Source: Nostoc mirabile CHAB5784 (GTDB lineage: Bacteria; Cyanobacteriota; Cyanobacteriia; Cyanobacteriales; Nostocaceae). From it: a stretch of 37,487 nucleotides of DNA. This document shows positions 1-7,613 of the stretch, piece after piece. The stretch lies in assembly GCF_020829645.1 (NCBI RefSeq), contig NZ_JAIVFS010000082.1, forward strand, positions 1 through 37,487, read 5' to 3'. The notes beneath the pieces are model-generated. The model made no database searches. It was given only the letters and a program-made list of their open reading frames with translations, and was not told where the DNA came from. Every line of letters begins with the position of its first letter. The stretch's first letter is position 1. Position numbers and translations under genes: made by a program.

Positions 1-2
1 TG

Positions 3-107
3 GTTAACTTGATAGCTGGTTTAACCGCCTACACCTATTTACCCAAAAAACCTGGTATTGACATTTCCCCGAAAGATTTACCTGCTCTACCTCCTGCGAT
101 TTTTTAG
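3..107 (+). CDS. C-terminal end of an unknown protein (partial)
   Basis: Frame 3 is open from the window edge to a TAG at 105-107 and gives 34 residues beginning VNLIAGLTAYTYLPKKPG and ending PPAIF. The early part could be the end of a membrane helix, followed by a Pro-rich tail. A strong hairpin with a T-run follows 55 bases downstream, which fits the end of a real gene. Too little is present to name a family. Confidence 0.5.
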   Translation, partial: VNLIAGLTAYTYLPKKPGIDISPKDLPALPPAIF

Positions 108-161
108 TTCCATCGAACTCACGTTAACTTAATCTACATATTATACTGTTAAGCAGATGAA

Positions 162-198
162 AAAAACCGTGGTTGCTAAAAATTTAACCACGGTTTTT
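162..198. terminator. Bidirectional intrinsic terminator
   Basis: A 13-base arm (AAAAACCGTGGTT, 162-174) and its perfect complement (AACCACGGTTTTT, 186-198) surround an 11-base loop. The A-run on one side and T-run on the other let it serve both the partial gene on its left (+) and the Bax-inhibitor gene on its right (-), which converge here. Confidence 0.85.
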
Positions 199-237
199 AC
201 TTTATAAAACTTTACTTTTGTTAGTGCCTACAGACAA

Positions 238-966
238 TTAATCGCGGCCATTGATGGCAATTAGCAACCGCAAGATAAAGACAAACAAGTTGATGTAAGT
301 AAGGTACATCGACAAAGCAGCAGGCAAATATTGGTCATCGCTGTAAGTGCGGGGCAAGATGTAGAAATCAACCACAGAAACCCCGACAAACAGGAATACT
401 CCTAAACCGGAGATGGCAATTTCTAACCAATTTGGCGTGTAAACACCAAACATGGCAAACCCAAATTGGGCAAGGCACACAACCACCAAGGCGATAACGC
501 CGAGATTGATGGTTTTCGTCAAAGCCATGCCGTCTTGTTCAGAAAGATTTGAACCAATTTGACGGGCAGCAATAAAAGTAACGCCACAACCAAGGGCAGC
601 CAACCCAATACCTTGAATGCCAACACCTTGGGATCTCAAAGCGACAAATACCAAGCCACTGAGGGTATATCCAGACAAGAGGCTGTAGGTTGCCAACAGG
701 GGTAATGCAAGACCCTTATTACCTTTTTGAGCAACATTTTGGGCAACAAAGAACAAAATTAACTCCAAAATCACCGCACCAATGAAGGTGGGAAAGAATA
801 TTTTCGGGTTAGTACGGATAACTCCCAAACCGCCGTAGGTTCCTAATGCCGTTAGCACCAATCCACCACCGACGTAGGGGAGGGCGTTGGCGATTACGTT
901 TGGGCCAACGAGGGCGTGAGATTTAGCCTCACGGATAGCTTCACGAAAATTACTGGTATTGCTCAT
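238..966 (-). CDS. Bax inhibitor-1 / YccA-YbhL family membrane protein
   Basis: 242 residues, almost all hydrophobic, with about seven membrane helices, the usual BI-1 (UPF0005) plan. The last helices carry VDFYILPRTYSDDQYLPAAL and MYLTYINLFVFILRLL, matching the family end DxYxxAAxxLYLDxxNLFxxxLRL. Relatives are pH-sensitive Ca2+ leak channels or stress proteins; no substrate can be assigned here. The Asp usual in the final YLDxxN motif is Thr (YLTYIN), so channel gating may differ from studied members. The gene stands alone, convergent with the partial gene at the window start, and shares its terminator. The start MSNTSNF is the natural one. Confidence 0.85.
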   Translation of the reverse strand: MSNTSNFREAIREAKSHALVGPNVIANALPYVGGGLVLTALGTYGGLGVIRTNPKIFFPTFIGAVILELILFFVAQNVAQKGNKGLALPLLATYSLLSGYTLSGLVFVALRSQGVGIQGIGLAALGCGVTFIAARQIGSNLSEQDGMALTKTINLGVIALVVVCLAQFGFAMFGVYTPNWLEIAISGLGVFLFVGVSVVDFYILPRTYSDDQYLPAALSMYLTYINLFVFILRLLIAINGRD

Positions 967-1777
967 ATTGAAAAACTGTTTTTTAGGAAAACGTTCTGCT
1001 TATTCCTATTCTTACCAATCTTTGGGGTTAACAGCCAAGGATTAAATTAAGGTTGCCAAATCTGAAGGGCGGGTTTGTTGTTAAAAATTAGAGTCCTCTC
1101 CTCAGTCTCTGAAGATTCCAGAGGATCTTTAGTACTGACAGCATACTCTTTAGCCTTGATTGCAAAGGGAAAAGGCAATGGTAAAACAACGTTATTTGCA
1201 AAATAAGGCCAGCGATTCCTTAGAGAATGAACAAACTGGGGTAGCTTGTCGCCTGCAATTTATGCAAGATATCTATTGAATGGAAATGTCTCTCAATGCC
1301 CAATTAAGTACGAATCTCCATAAAAATGAATCGAAATTCTGTTTTTTGTAGCTTGGGTTTTGTTCTTCAATCCAACTGCCAATTTGGATTTTTGACCTTT
1401 GTTAATGACGGTGCGTAGTCAGAGATAAAATTGTCCAGTCTCTTTTGCGATTAATTTAGTACTGATCTACTTGCACTCAGTATAACTGATAGGTATTAGG
1501 TCAGTCATGCATTTTTCAGCATAAATAGCTAGTTTTTGTTGCAAAAGCTAAAGATTATTTACCATTCAACAGTTATATAAAAAGCAAAAATAACCTGTAA
1601 CAGAGAGGTTTGCAAAATCATGCGTACAAATACTGAATTGTGGAGTTCGACCCCTGATAAGTTCAGTGAAACGACGATGGTTTATTCTGCCTTGACTAAC
1701 GAAAATAATTACAGCTTAGAAGAAAATATACGCAGCTCCATTTTCTCAAAAATAGGAGTTACAACAAAGGAATGTAT
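967..1777. other. Long leader/intergenic region before the sigma factor gene
   Basis: About 810 bases between two divergent genes hold no recognised gene. Two small open frames are visible: 1178-1279 (+, 33 codons, starts MVKQRYLQNK, AAAGG just upstream) and 1620-1892 (+, 90 codons, AGAGAGG upstream). The second overlaps the start of the sigma gene in another frame and could be a regulatory upstream ORF. The AT-rich stretch at 1540-1590 is a plausible promoter area, but I cannot pick a box with confidence. Confidence 0.35.
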
Positions 1778-2563
1778 ATGGCAACAAGTGAGTCCTCTTT
1801 ACGAACTGATGGTATCGAATTATTACACTTGTACCACCAGAATCCTTCTATTAAACTTCGTAATAAACTTGTACAGTTACATACTGGCTTAGTACGGAAA
1901 ATGGCTCATAAATTCAGCCATCAATGTAATGAACCTTATGAAGATTTAGAACAAATCGGTTATTTTGGTTTAATTAGGGCAATTGAGCGCTTTGACCCTA
2001 GCCAAGGATATGCTTTTAGTTCCTTTGCTGTGCCATATATTCGCGGTGAGATGCTGCACTTTTTGCGCGATCGCAGTACTCTATTAAAAATTCCTCGCCG
2101 TTGGCAAGAATTATATAATGAAGGACAAAAGATTCGCAAGGATTTATCAATCTCTTTAGGTCGCCCGCCCAAGGATGCTGAAATTGCCAGCCAACTTCGT
2201 GTATCTGTACAAGAGTGGCAAGAAACCAAGTTAGCTGCTCAAAACCGGATGCCCTTGAGTTTAGATGCAACCGCAGTTAACTATGTTGATTGCCAAATAA
2301 CCTTGGGTGAGGCACTTCCTTGTCCTCGTTCTCATGTGCTTCTCCAACAAGAAGAAGAACGCCAACAACTCCAAGGCGCAATAAATATGTTGGAAGAAAA
2401 GCCCCGCATGGCAGTTGAAATGGTATTTTTGAAGGAACTTTCTCGCAAGGATGCTGCTAAAAATATTGGTACTAGTCCAATGACAGTAACGCGGTATCTG
2501 CAAAAGGGAATCCAAGATTTGATTTGCTATTTGCAACCACAGGTAATGCCCACTGGCTCGTAG
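1778..2563 (+). CDS. Group 3 alternative sigma factor, SigF/SigJ family
   Basis: About 261 residues. Region 2 is clear: LRNKLVQLHTGLVRKMAH, then EDLEQIGYFGLIRAIERFDP and AFSSFAVPYIRGEMLHFLRD. Region 3 follows (IPRRWQELYNEG) and region 4 has a helix-turn-helix (RKDAAKNIGTSPMTVTRYLQ). This is the SigB/SigF-type group 3 class, which in cyanobacteria directs motility, pili/hormogonium, stress or exopolysaccharide genes. I choose ATG 1778 over 1772 because AAGGA at 1767-1771 is well spaced from 1778. From memory, Anabaena PCC 7120 has sigJ (alr0277) close to an RNase III gene (alr0280); a sigma gene and rnc are likewise close here, so SigJ is my leading guess. SigF cannot be excluded. Confidence 0.9.
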   Translation: MATSESSLRTDGIELLHLYHQNPSIKLRNKLVQLHTGLVRKMAHKFSHQCNEPYEDLEQIGYFGLIRAIERFDPSQGYAFSSFAVPYIRGEMLHFLRDRSTLLKIPRRWQELYNEGQKIRKDLSISLGRPPKDAEIASQLRVSVQEWQETKLAAQNRMPLSLDATAVNYVDCQITLGEALPCPRSHVLLQQEEERQQLQGAINMLEEKPRMAVEMVFLKELSRKDAAKNIGTSPMTVTRYLQKGIQDLICYLQPQVMPTGS

Positions 2564-2628
2564 TCATTAGTCAATGGTCAGTGGTTAGTAGAAAAGCAAC
2601 TGACAAATGACAAATGACTAATAACTAA
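2564..2628. repeat. Imperfect inverted repeat of heptamer type between convergent genes
   Basis: AGTCATTAGTCAATGGTCAGT is largely complementary to ACTGACAAATGAC...GACTAATAACTA downstream, giving a long imperfect hairpin between the ends of the sigma gene and chlD. It is built from the GTCATTA/AATGACT-type heptamers common in Nostoc. It may act as a bidirectional terminator, although there is no clean T-run. Confidence 0.45.
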
Positions 2629-4653
2629 TTATCTAGATTTTAAATCAGCGATCGCACCTTTGGTCATAGCAGCAATAGCTTGATCTGTGGCTTTTGGCAA
2701 ATGATAATATTTACCGCCTGCTGTTTGCGATAATTCTTTAGCAAAGCCAGTAGACACAAATTTACTTTCCGTATCAATTACTAATAGTTGCATCCCCAGA
2801 GCACGGATTCTCGCAGCAATTTCTAATAATTCTCCTTTGATATCTGGCTTTTCTCCTGGTTCTAGCTGTTCACCCAAAGAACGCGCTAAGGGAATATTAC
2901 CCCGTCCATCGGTGATTGCTACAAGGACAACTTGCCCAATATCTCCACTCATCTGAGCATTTAAGCCGACGCGCACAGCTTGGGTTAAACCATGCGCTAA
3001 GGGCGAACCCCCACCACAGGGCAACCTTTCCAAACGGTTACGTGCCAAAGCAATAGAACGTGTTGGAGGCAATAATACCTCTGCCTGTTCTCCCCGGAAG
3101 GGAATTAATGCTATTTGGTCACGGTTTTGATAAGCTTCAGTCAACAGTTGCATCACCGCACCTTTAGCCGATTGCATTCGATTCAAGGCCATTGAGCCAG
3201 AAGCATCTACCACAAATACTACCAACGCCCCCGCTTTGCGTACCAGGCGTTTCGAGCGAATATCAGCCTGTTCGACAATAACTTTTCTATCTGGGTGTCT
3301 TTCTCTTCGTGCTTTTTGATAAGGAGCCGCAGCTCTAAGGGTGGCATCTACTGCAATGCGTCGCGCTTTTCCCTTGGGCAACATTGGCTTAATGTAGCGT
3401 CCTCTGTCATCAGAAAAGATGACACTGCGACTACCAGATTTACCTTGCCGCTTTGCCATTTGAGTAAAGTAAAGCACGCTGTCATCAAGAATTACCCCTT
3501 CCGGATCGAAAATGAATTCTTCCGGGATGCTAGGGGGTTCTTGCTCTTGTTCTTCCTGTTCTTCTTGTTCTTCGTCTTCTGATTCATCTTGGAGTTCTTC
3601 TTGATTTTGTTGCGGCGGCGGTGGCGGAGGTGGTGGTGCTTGTTCGGGTGGCGGTGTCTGCACAACTGTGGCGCGTGGTACAATCACCAGTTCTACAGCA
3701 CGGCGCAAATCTTCGGCATTAACTGTTGTTCGTCCCTCTAAAGCCGCCGCAGCTTTGGCAACCCGCGCAGCGAATAACTCGGCGCGATGTCCCTGAACTC
3801 CTCCGCGAATTGCTTCATCCACTAAGTAGGCAATTTGTTCATGGGTGATGATAACTTCTTTCAACCATTCCCGTGCCAAGATGATTTGGGTTTTGAGGGA
3901 GTCTAAGTCTTCGTTGTACTGTTTGAGGAAGTCTTGGGGAGATTTAGAATAAGCGATCGCAACTTCAACTGCTTCTACTCTTTGATCTAAGCCGAGTACA
4001 CCGTCAGCAGAAAGTGCGATCGCAATTCTATCTAACAAATGCTCCCGTAATCCGCCTTCTTCGGGATTATAGGTGGCAATAAATAGGGATTTGCACGGAT
4101 GCTGAAAACTAATCCCTTCCCGTTCAATCTGGTTGCGTCCTTCAGATAATACTGTTAGAAGCTGATTTGATATTTGGTCATCTAATAAATTAATTTCATC
4201 TACGTACAGTACACCCCGGTTTGCTGTAGCGAGTAATCCCGGCTGAAAAATGGTATCACCTTGTTTTACCGACTTTTCAACATCTACTGAACCTAATAGT
4301 CGGTCTTCTGTAATACCTAGAGGAATTTGCAAAAAAGGCGCAGGGATAATTTCGACGGGCACATCTTGAATGTCTTTGTCTGCGTAATCCGCCAACAGTT
4401 GATCATCCCATTCTTCTGGGTGATTGGGGTCACAATTACTGATTGAGCCTTTGACAACTTCAATCGGCGGTAGTAGAGCGTGGATAGCACGAGCCATTAC
4501 AGATTTTGCCGTACCACGACGACCTGCGATCGCTACTCCTCCCAAACCAGGATCAACTGCGGCTAACAGCAAGGCTAATTTAATTGCTTCTTGACCGACT
4601 ACGGCTGTCAAGGGAAAGGCAGTGATGGTGGGATTGATAGTAGGCGCAGGCAT
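2629..4653 (-). CDS. chlD: Magnesium-chelatase subunit D
   Basis: 674 residues, the usual ChlD length. The N-terminal AAA+ domain (about 1-320) has Walker A GRRGTAKS near 44-51 and the region LLATANRGVLYVDEINLLDD. A poly-proline stretch and a strongly acidic linker (about 334-380, runs of Glu) lead to a C-terminal von Willebrand A domain with MIDAS motif DASGSMA near 483-489. ChlD bridges the ChlI ATPase ring to ChlH for ATP-driven Mg2+ insertion into protoporphyrin IX, the first committed step of chlorophyll synthesis. It is convergent with the sigma gene. The antisense frame at 3492-3683 (Lys/Asn/Arg-rich) is only the shadow of the acidic and proline linker. Confidence 0.97.
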   Translation of the reverse strand: MPAPTINPTITAFPLTAVVGQEAIKLALLLAAVDPGLGGVAIAGRRGTAKSVMARAIHALLPPIEVVKGSISNCDPNHPEEWDDQLLADYADKDIQDVPVEIIPAPFLQIPLGITEDRLLGSVDVEKSVKQGDTIFQPGLLATANRGVLYVDEINLLDDQISNQLLTVLSEGRNQIEREGISFQHPCKSLFIATYNPEEGGLREHLLDRIAIALSADGVLGLDQRVEAVEVAIAYSKSPQDFLKQYNEDLDSLKTQIILAREWLKEVIITHEQIAYLVDEAIRGGVQGHRAELFAARVAKAAAALEGRTTVNAEDLRRAVELVIVPRATVVQTPPPEQAPPPPPPPPQQNQEELQDESEDEEQEEQEEQEQEPPSIPEEFIFDPEGVILDDSVLYFTQMAKRQGKSGSRSVIFSDDRGRYIKPMLPKGKARRIAVDATLRAAAPYQKARRERHPDRKVIVEQADIRSKRLVRKAGALVVFVVDASGSMALNRMQSAKGAVMQLLTEAYQNRDQIALIPFRGEQAEVLLPPTRSIALARNRLERLPCGGGSPLAHGLTQAVRVGLNAQMSGDIGQVVLVAITDGRGNIPLARSLGEQLEPGEKPDIKGELLEIAARIRALGMQLLVIDTESKFVSTGFAKELSQTAGGKYYHLPKATDQAIAAMTKGAIADLKSR

Positions 4654-4744
4654 TGTTTGCTTTCATAGCGAGTCTTGGCCTTTAGCATACCAATTTCTGA
4701 CACATTTAGAATAGGGATTATGGCAATGAGAGAAAGGTAAGGTT

Positions 4745-5332
4745 ATGAGTATTGCTCAGGCTAAACGCTTCACACTGGATGAATACCACAGGCTCGGAGA
4801 ATTGGGCTTTTTCCATGAAGATGACCATATTGAATTAATCAACGGGGAAATTATTGAAATGGCATCCAAAGGTACAGCCCATGAAACTTGTTTGCGAAAC
4901 TTGTTGCGTGAACTTCCAAAAATTGTAAGTGATAGGGCAACTTTGCAATCTCAAGCCCCGATTGCTTTGCCACCGAATAGTGAACCTGAACCGGATTTTG
5001 CTATTCTTCAAAACCGAGATGATAATTATCTTTATGGTCATCCTCAACCTGCTGATGTGTTATTGGTAATGGAAGTTTCAGATTCTTCTTTAGCTTATGA
5101 CCAAGATGTGAAAATACCTCTCTATGCTAAAACGGGTATTACTGATTATTGGATATTCAATTTATTCGATAATTATTTGGAAGCTTACAGTGAACCATAT
5201 CAGGATAATCAAAGCAGATATGGTTATTCAAATAAGCGAATTTTCTTGTCAAATGAGATAATAACTTTTCCCTGCTTCCCTGATTTATCTCTTGATTTAG
5301 CTAAGGTGTTTCCGCCAAAGGTGAATTTTTAA
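4745..5332 (+). CDS. Uma2 family (DUF820) putative PD-(D/E)XK endonuclease
   Basis: 195 residues with the full Uma2 pattern: FTLDEYHRLGELG, HIELINGEIIEM, PEPDFAIL (Asp84), VMEVSDSSL (Glu110) with Lys123, and LYAKTGITDYWIFNL. The fold is that of restriction-type nucleases. The family is greatly expanded in cyanobacteria and the cell role is unknown. AAGGTAAGGTT lies just before the ATG. The gene is followed after 43 bases by another nuclease-like gene on the same strand, suggesting co-transcription. Confidence 0.88.
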   Translation: MSIAQAKRFTLDEYHRLGELGFFHEDDHIELINGEIIEMASKGTAHETCLRNLLRELPKIVSDRATLQSQAPIALPPNSEPEPDFAILQNRDDNYLYGHPQPADVLLVMEVSDSSLAYDQDVKIPLYAKTGITDYWIFNLFDNYLEAYSEPYQDNQSRYGYSNKRIFLSNEIITFPCFPDLSLDLAKVFPPKVNF

Positions 5333-5375
5333 ACTTTGTTATAGAATTCAGTCAGAAGACAAAAGAGTAAGTTTA

Positions 5376-5984
5376 ATGGCTTATAGTGATTTTAAACTTA
5401 TTGAAGTTATTGATTCTTTTGGGTTAGTTATCCACGAGTCATCTGGACTATTCGCAAATGTACCGGAGCAAGACTGTAGTGATTTATTATCTACTATTCT
5501 GAGGGAAAATGTTGATTTAGCAGTAGCGATAAGTTCTGAAAAAGCTCGGAGTGAAATGATAATAAGTCCAATTTTATTAGAGATTAGACGCAAATTTAAT
5601 TATGAAATAAGCTTTTTTTCGGGAGTTGATTTTACTGTTGATAGTCAACGAGGACTAAATGGCTTTTGTGATTTTATTTTGAGTCTTTCTTCGGAGCAGT
5701 TACTTGTACGTAGTCCGGTGATTGTTTTAGTAGAAAGTAAAAATGAGAATTTGAGGTCTGGTTTAGCACAATGTATTGCCGAAATGGTAGCGGCTCAGTT
5801 ATTTAACGAGAGAGGTGGAAATCAAATCAAAGCTATATATGGTGCTGTTACTATCGGTACGATCTGGCAATTTCTCAAGCTTGAAGGCAATATAGTTTCG
5901 ATTGATTTGAGTGAATATTATATTAAAGATATTAAGAGGATTTTAGGTATTTTGTATGGTGCGATCGCGCAAAGTAAATCATAA
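5376..5984 (+). CDS. Putative PD-(D/E)XK nuclease-like protein, unnamed
   Basis: 202 residues, no signal peptide or membrane segment. Residues 96-122 read NGFCDFIL... then PVIVLVESKN, which places Asp99, Glu120 and Lys122 in the D-(E)xK arrangement of the PD-(D/E)XK fold; Glu60 in a preceding helix and Gln132 in a following one would complete an active site. I recognise this as a cyanobacterial hypothetical type but know no assigned function. It lies 43 bases after the Uma2 gene, so two different nuclease-like proteins may be made together. A HIP1-like GCGATCGC lies in the last codons. Confidence 0.7.
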   Translation: MAYSDFKLIEVIDSFGLVIHESSGLFANVPEQDCSDLLSTILRENVDLAVAISSEKARSEMIISPILLEIRRKFNYEISFFSGVDFTVDSQRGLNGFCDFILSLSSEQLLVRSPVIVLVESKNENLRSGLAQCIAEMVAAQLFNERGGNQIKAIYGAVTIGTIWQFLKLEGNIVSIDLSEYYIKDIKRILGILYGAIAQSKS

Positions 5985-6543
5985 ATCATTTATTGAATAA
6001 AATATAATTTAAAGATGAAGGATGTGACAGTCAGTCATATTAGGATAGTCAATGTAAATATAGGTGTTGAAATAAGAATTGTTTAAGCAAATCAGGTGAT
6101 ATGCTTATCTTGTTTTCCTGGTTTGTCTTTGGACTGAGATCGGGCGTTTATGCTAAAGGGGTAAGCGTTGTCAAGGTGGTAAGTAAAAAAATTACCCCGC
6201 ATCTCTTGACATTACATAAATTTCTGGTTTATATTCGCTATCAAAGCAAATAAAAACTAAGCTAACAGATAAAGTTAGTGGCCGCGTCTATAAAAGTCAT
6301 CAACCGTTTAATGAGCGTATATAGTCATTATTATTTACGCTGATTTTACGGCTAAGGATTTTTGTGCTGTACGCGCCCTTTAACTTCCAATCGGTGAAAC
6401 TCATAAAGTTTTCACTGATTGTAAGCATAAGTGTTGTTGTGGGAATTACTACCTAAAAATTCCTATCTAAAACTCTATATTTATGCTGGATAGCTGATGT
6501 TCCATTGCTTTTGCAAACAAAAAGCAAAAGGAAACTAAAGCAA
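5985..6543. other. 560-base intergenic region with one strong hairpin
   Basis: No gene is supported. CAATCGGTGAAACT (6388-6401) and AGTTTTCACTGATTG (6407-6421) form a hairpin of about 13 base pairs with a tiny loop. No T-run follows, so it is not a classical terminator. It could be part of a small RNA or a leader of the HNH gene. The rest is AT-rich and without features I can name. Confidence 0.4.
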
Positions 6544-6780
6544 ATGAATTCTAGGCAGAAGTACAACAAGAAGCAGCAACTTCTTAATTTGTATGGCCCT
6601 AACTGTTGGTGGTGTGGTCATTGTATAACAACAGGTAAACTGACCATTGAACATCTTTTTCCTAAAAGTCGTGGCGGTTCCAATTCTTTAGAAAACCTAA
6701 GACTCGCTTGTTTAACTTGCAACCGTTCTCGTGGAAATAGTTTGTTTCCACCTGGCTGGAACAAAGGTAATTGTGTCTAA
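6544..6780 (+). CDS. Small HNH endonuclease
   Basis: 78 residues from ATG 6544. An upstream TTG at 6505 would add 13 residues, but AAAAGGAAA at 6527-6534 supports 6544. The HNH core is complete: CWWCG zinc knuckle, LTIEHLFPKSRGGSNSLENL (His as metal and base ligand), then CLTCNRSRGN as second Cys pair. Such stand-alone HNH proteins occur in cyanobacterial genomes as possible DNA-nicking or restriction-type enzymes; the target is unknown. It is followed after about 90 bases by rnc. Confidence 0.85.
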   Translation: MNSRQKYNKKQQLLNLYGPNCWWCGHCITTGKLTIEHLFPKSRGGSNSLENLRLACLTCNRSRGNSLFPPGWNKGNCV

Positions 6781-6810
6781 ATAATACCTGAATTTTCTTG
6801 GTTATTATCT

Positions 6811-6840
6811 TGTGGGATGGGCATCCTGCTTGCCCTTCCA
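6811..6840. repeat. Partial copy of a dispersed GTGGGATGGGCATC element
   Basis: TGTGGGATGGGCATCCTGCT matches the left arm of the palindrome at 19187 (TGTGGGATGGGCATCTTGCC) and, inverted, the piece at 20957-20982. This copy has only one arm, so it looks like a decayed fragment lying between the HNH gene and rnc. Confidence 0.6.
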
Positions 6841-6868
6841 TTAAATTTGCAAATAAAAGTAGCATAAA

Positions 6869-7555
6869 ATGCACAAACTTTTGATTTTCAAAAATGAAAA
6901 AATATTGCGACAAGCACTTACCCACCGTTCTTATGTCCATGAAAACCCTGGAGAAGGCGAACATAATGAACGCTTAGAATTCCTCGGTGATGCTTTGCTG
7001 AATTTCTTAAGTGGCGAATATCTATATAAGTGTCACCCAGAAATGGGAGAAGATGAATTAACCCGGCGGCGTTCGGCGCTGGTAGATGAGAAACAATTAG
7101 CAAAGTTTGCCGAGGAGGTAGGTTTAGACTTTAGAATGCGGTTAGGAAAAGGCGCAATTCGAGACGGAGGCTTCCAAAATCCTAATTTGCTCAGTAGCAC
7201 CTTTGAAGCTGTACTTAGTGCTTACTATTTAGATAATGATTCCAATATTGAAGTAGTTCGTGCAATTATAGAACCGCTATTTGATTCTGTAGATCCTAAG
7301 CATATAGTTGTGTCTCGTTCTAATGTAGACTCAAAAAATCGCTTTCAAGAATGGGTGCAACGTAACGTGACTCCAAATCCTCCCAAATATTTCACAGAAC
7401 AAATAGGAGGCCCTTCTCACGCGCCAGAATTCATAGCAAAAGTATTGGTAGATGAAAAATTTTACGGCGAAGGTAAGGGACGGAATAAGAAAGACGCAGA
7501 AAAAGCTGCTGCTGAGGATGCGCTAGATAAGTTGAAAAAACAAGGATTGTTGTAA
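6869..7555 (+). CDS. rnc: Ribonuclease III
   Basis: 228 residues with a complete layout. The catalytic RNase III domain (about 1-145) has signature ERLEFLGDAL at 34-43 and the later acidic site STFEAVLSAYY; the double-stranded-RNA-binding domain (about 155-225) begins SKNRFQEWVQRN and ends AEKAAAEDALDKL. It cuts double-stranded RNA in rRNA and mRNA processing. From memory Nostoc strains carry more than one rnc-type gene; this is a full-length form, not mini-III. There is no obvious ribosome site upstream of the ATG. Confidence 0.96.
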   Translation: MHKLLIFKNEKILRQALTHRSYVHENPGEGEHNERLEFLGDALLNFLSGEYLYKCHPEMGEDELTRRRSALVDEKQLAKFAEEVGLDFRMRLGKGAIRDGGFQNPNLLSSTFEAVLSAYYLDNDSNIEVVRAIIEPLFDSVDPKHIVVSRSNVDSKNRFQEWVQRNVTPNPPKYFTEQIGGPSHAPEFIAKVLVDEKFYGEGKGRNKKDAEKAAAEDALDKLKKQGLL

Positions 7556-7613
7556 TAATGTTTTTTGATTTCACGCAAAGGCGCAAAGAAGAATTTTACG
7601 TCTTGGCGCGAAA

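Noticed and set aside
1178..1279. 33-codon frame MVKQRYLQNK...
   Set aside because: A possible ribosome site exists but there is no homology that I recognise; too weak to call a gene.
3492..3683. Lys/Asn/Arg-rich open frame on the minus strand
   Set aside because: It is the out-of-frame reading of the proline-rich and acidic linker of chlD.
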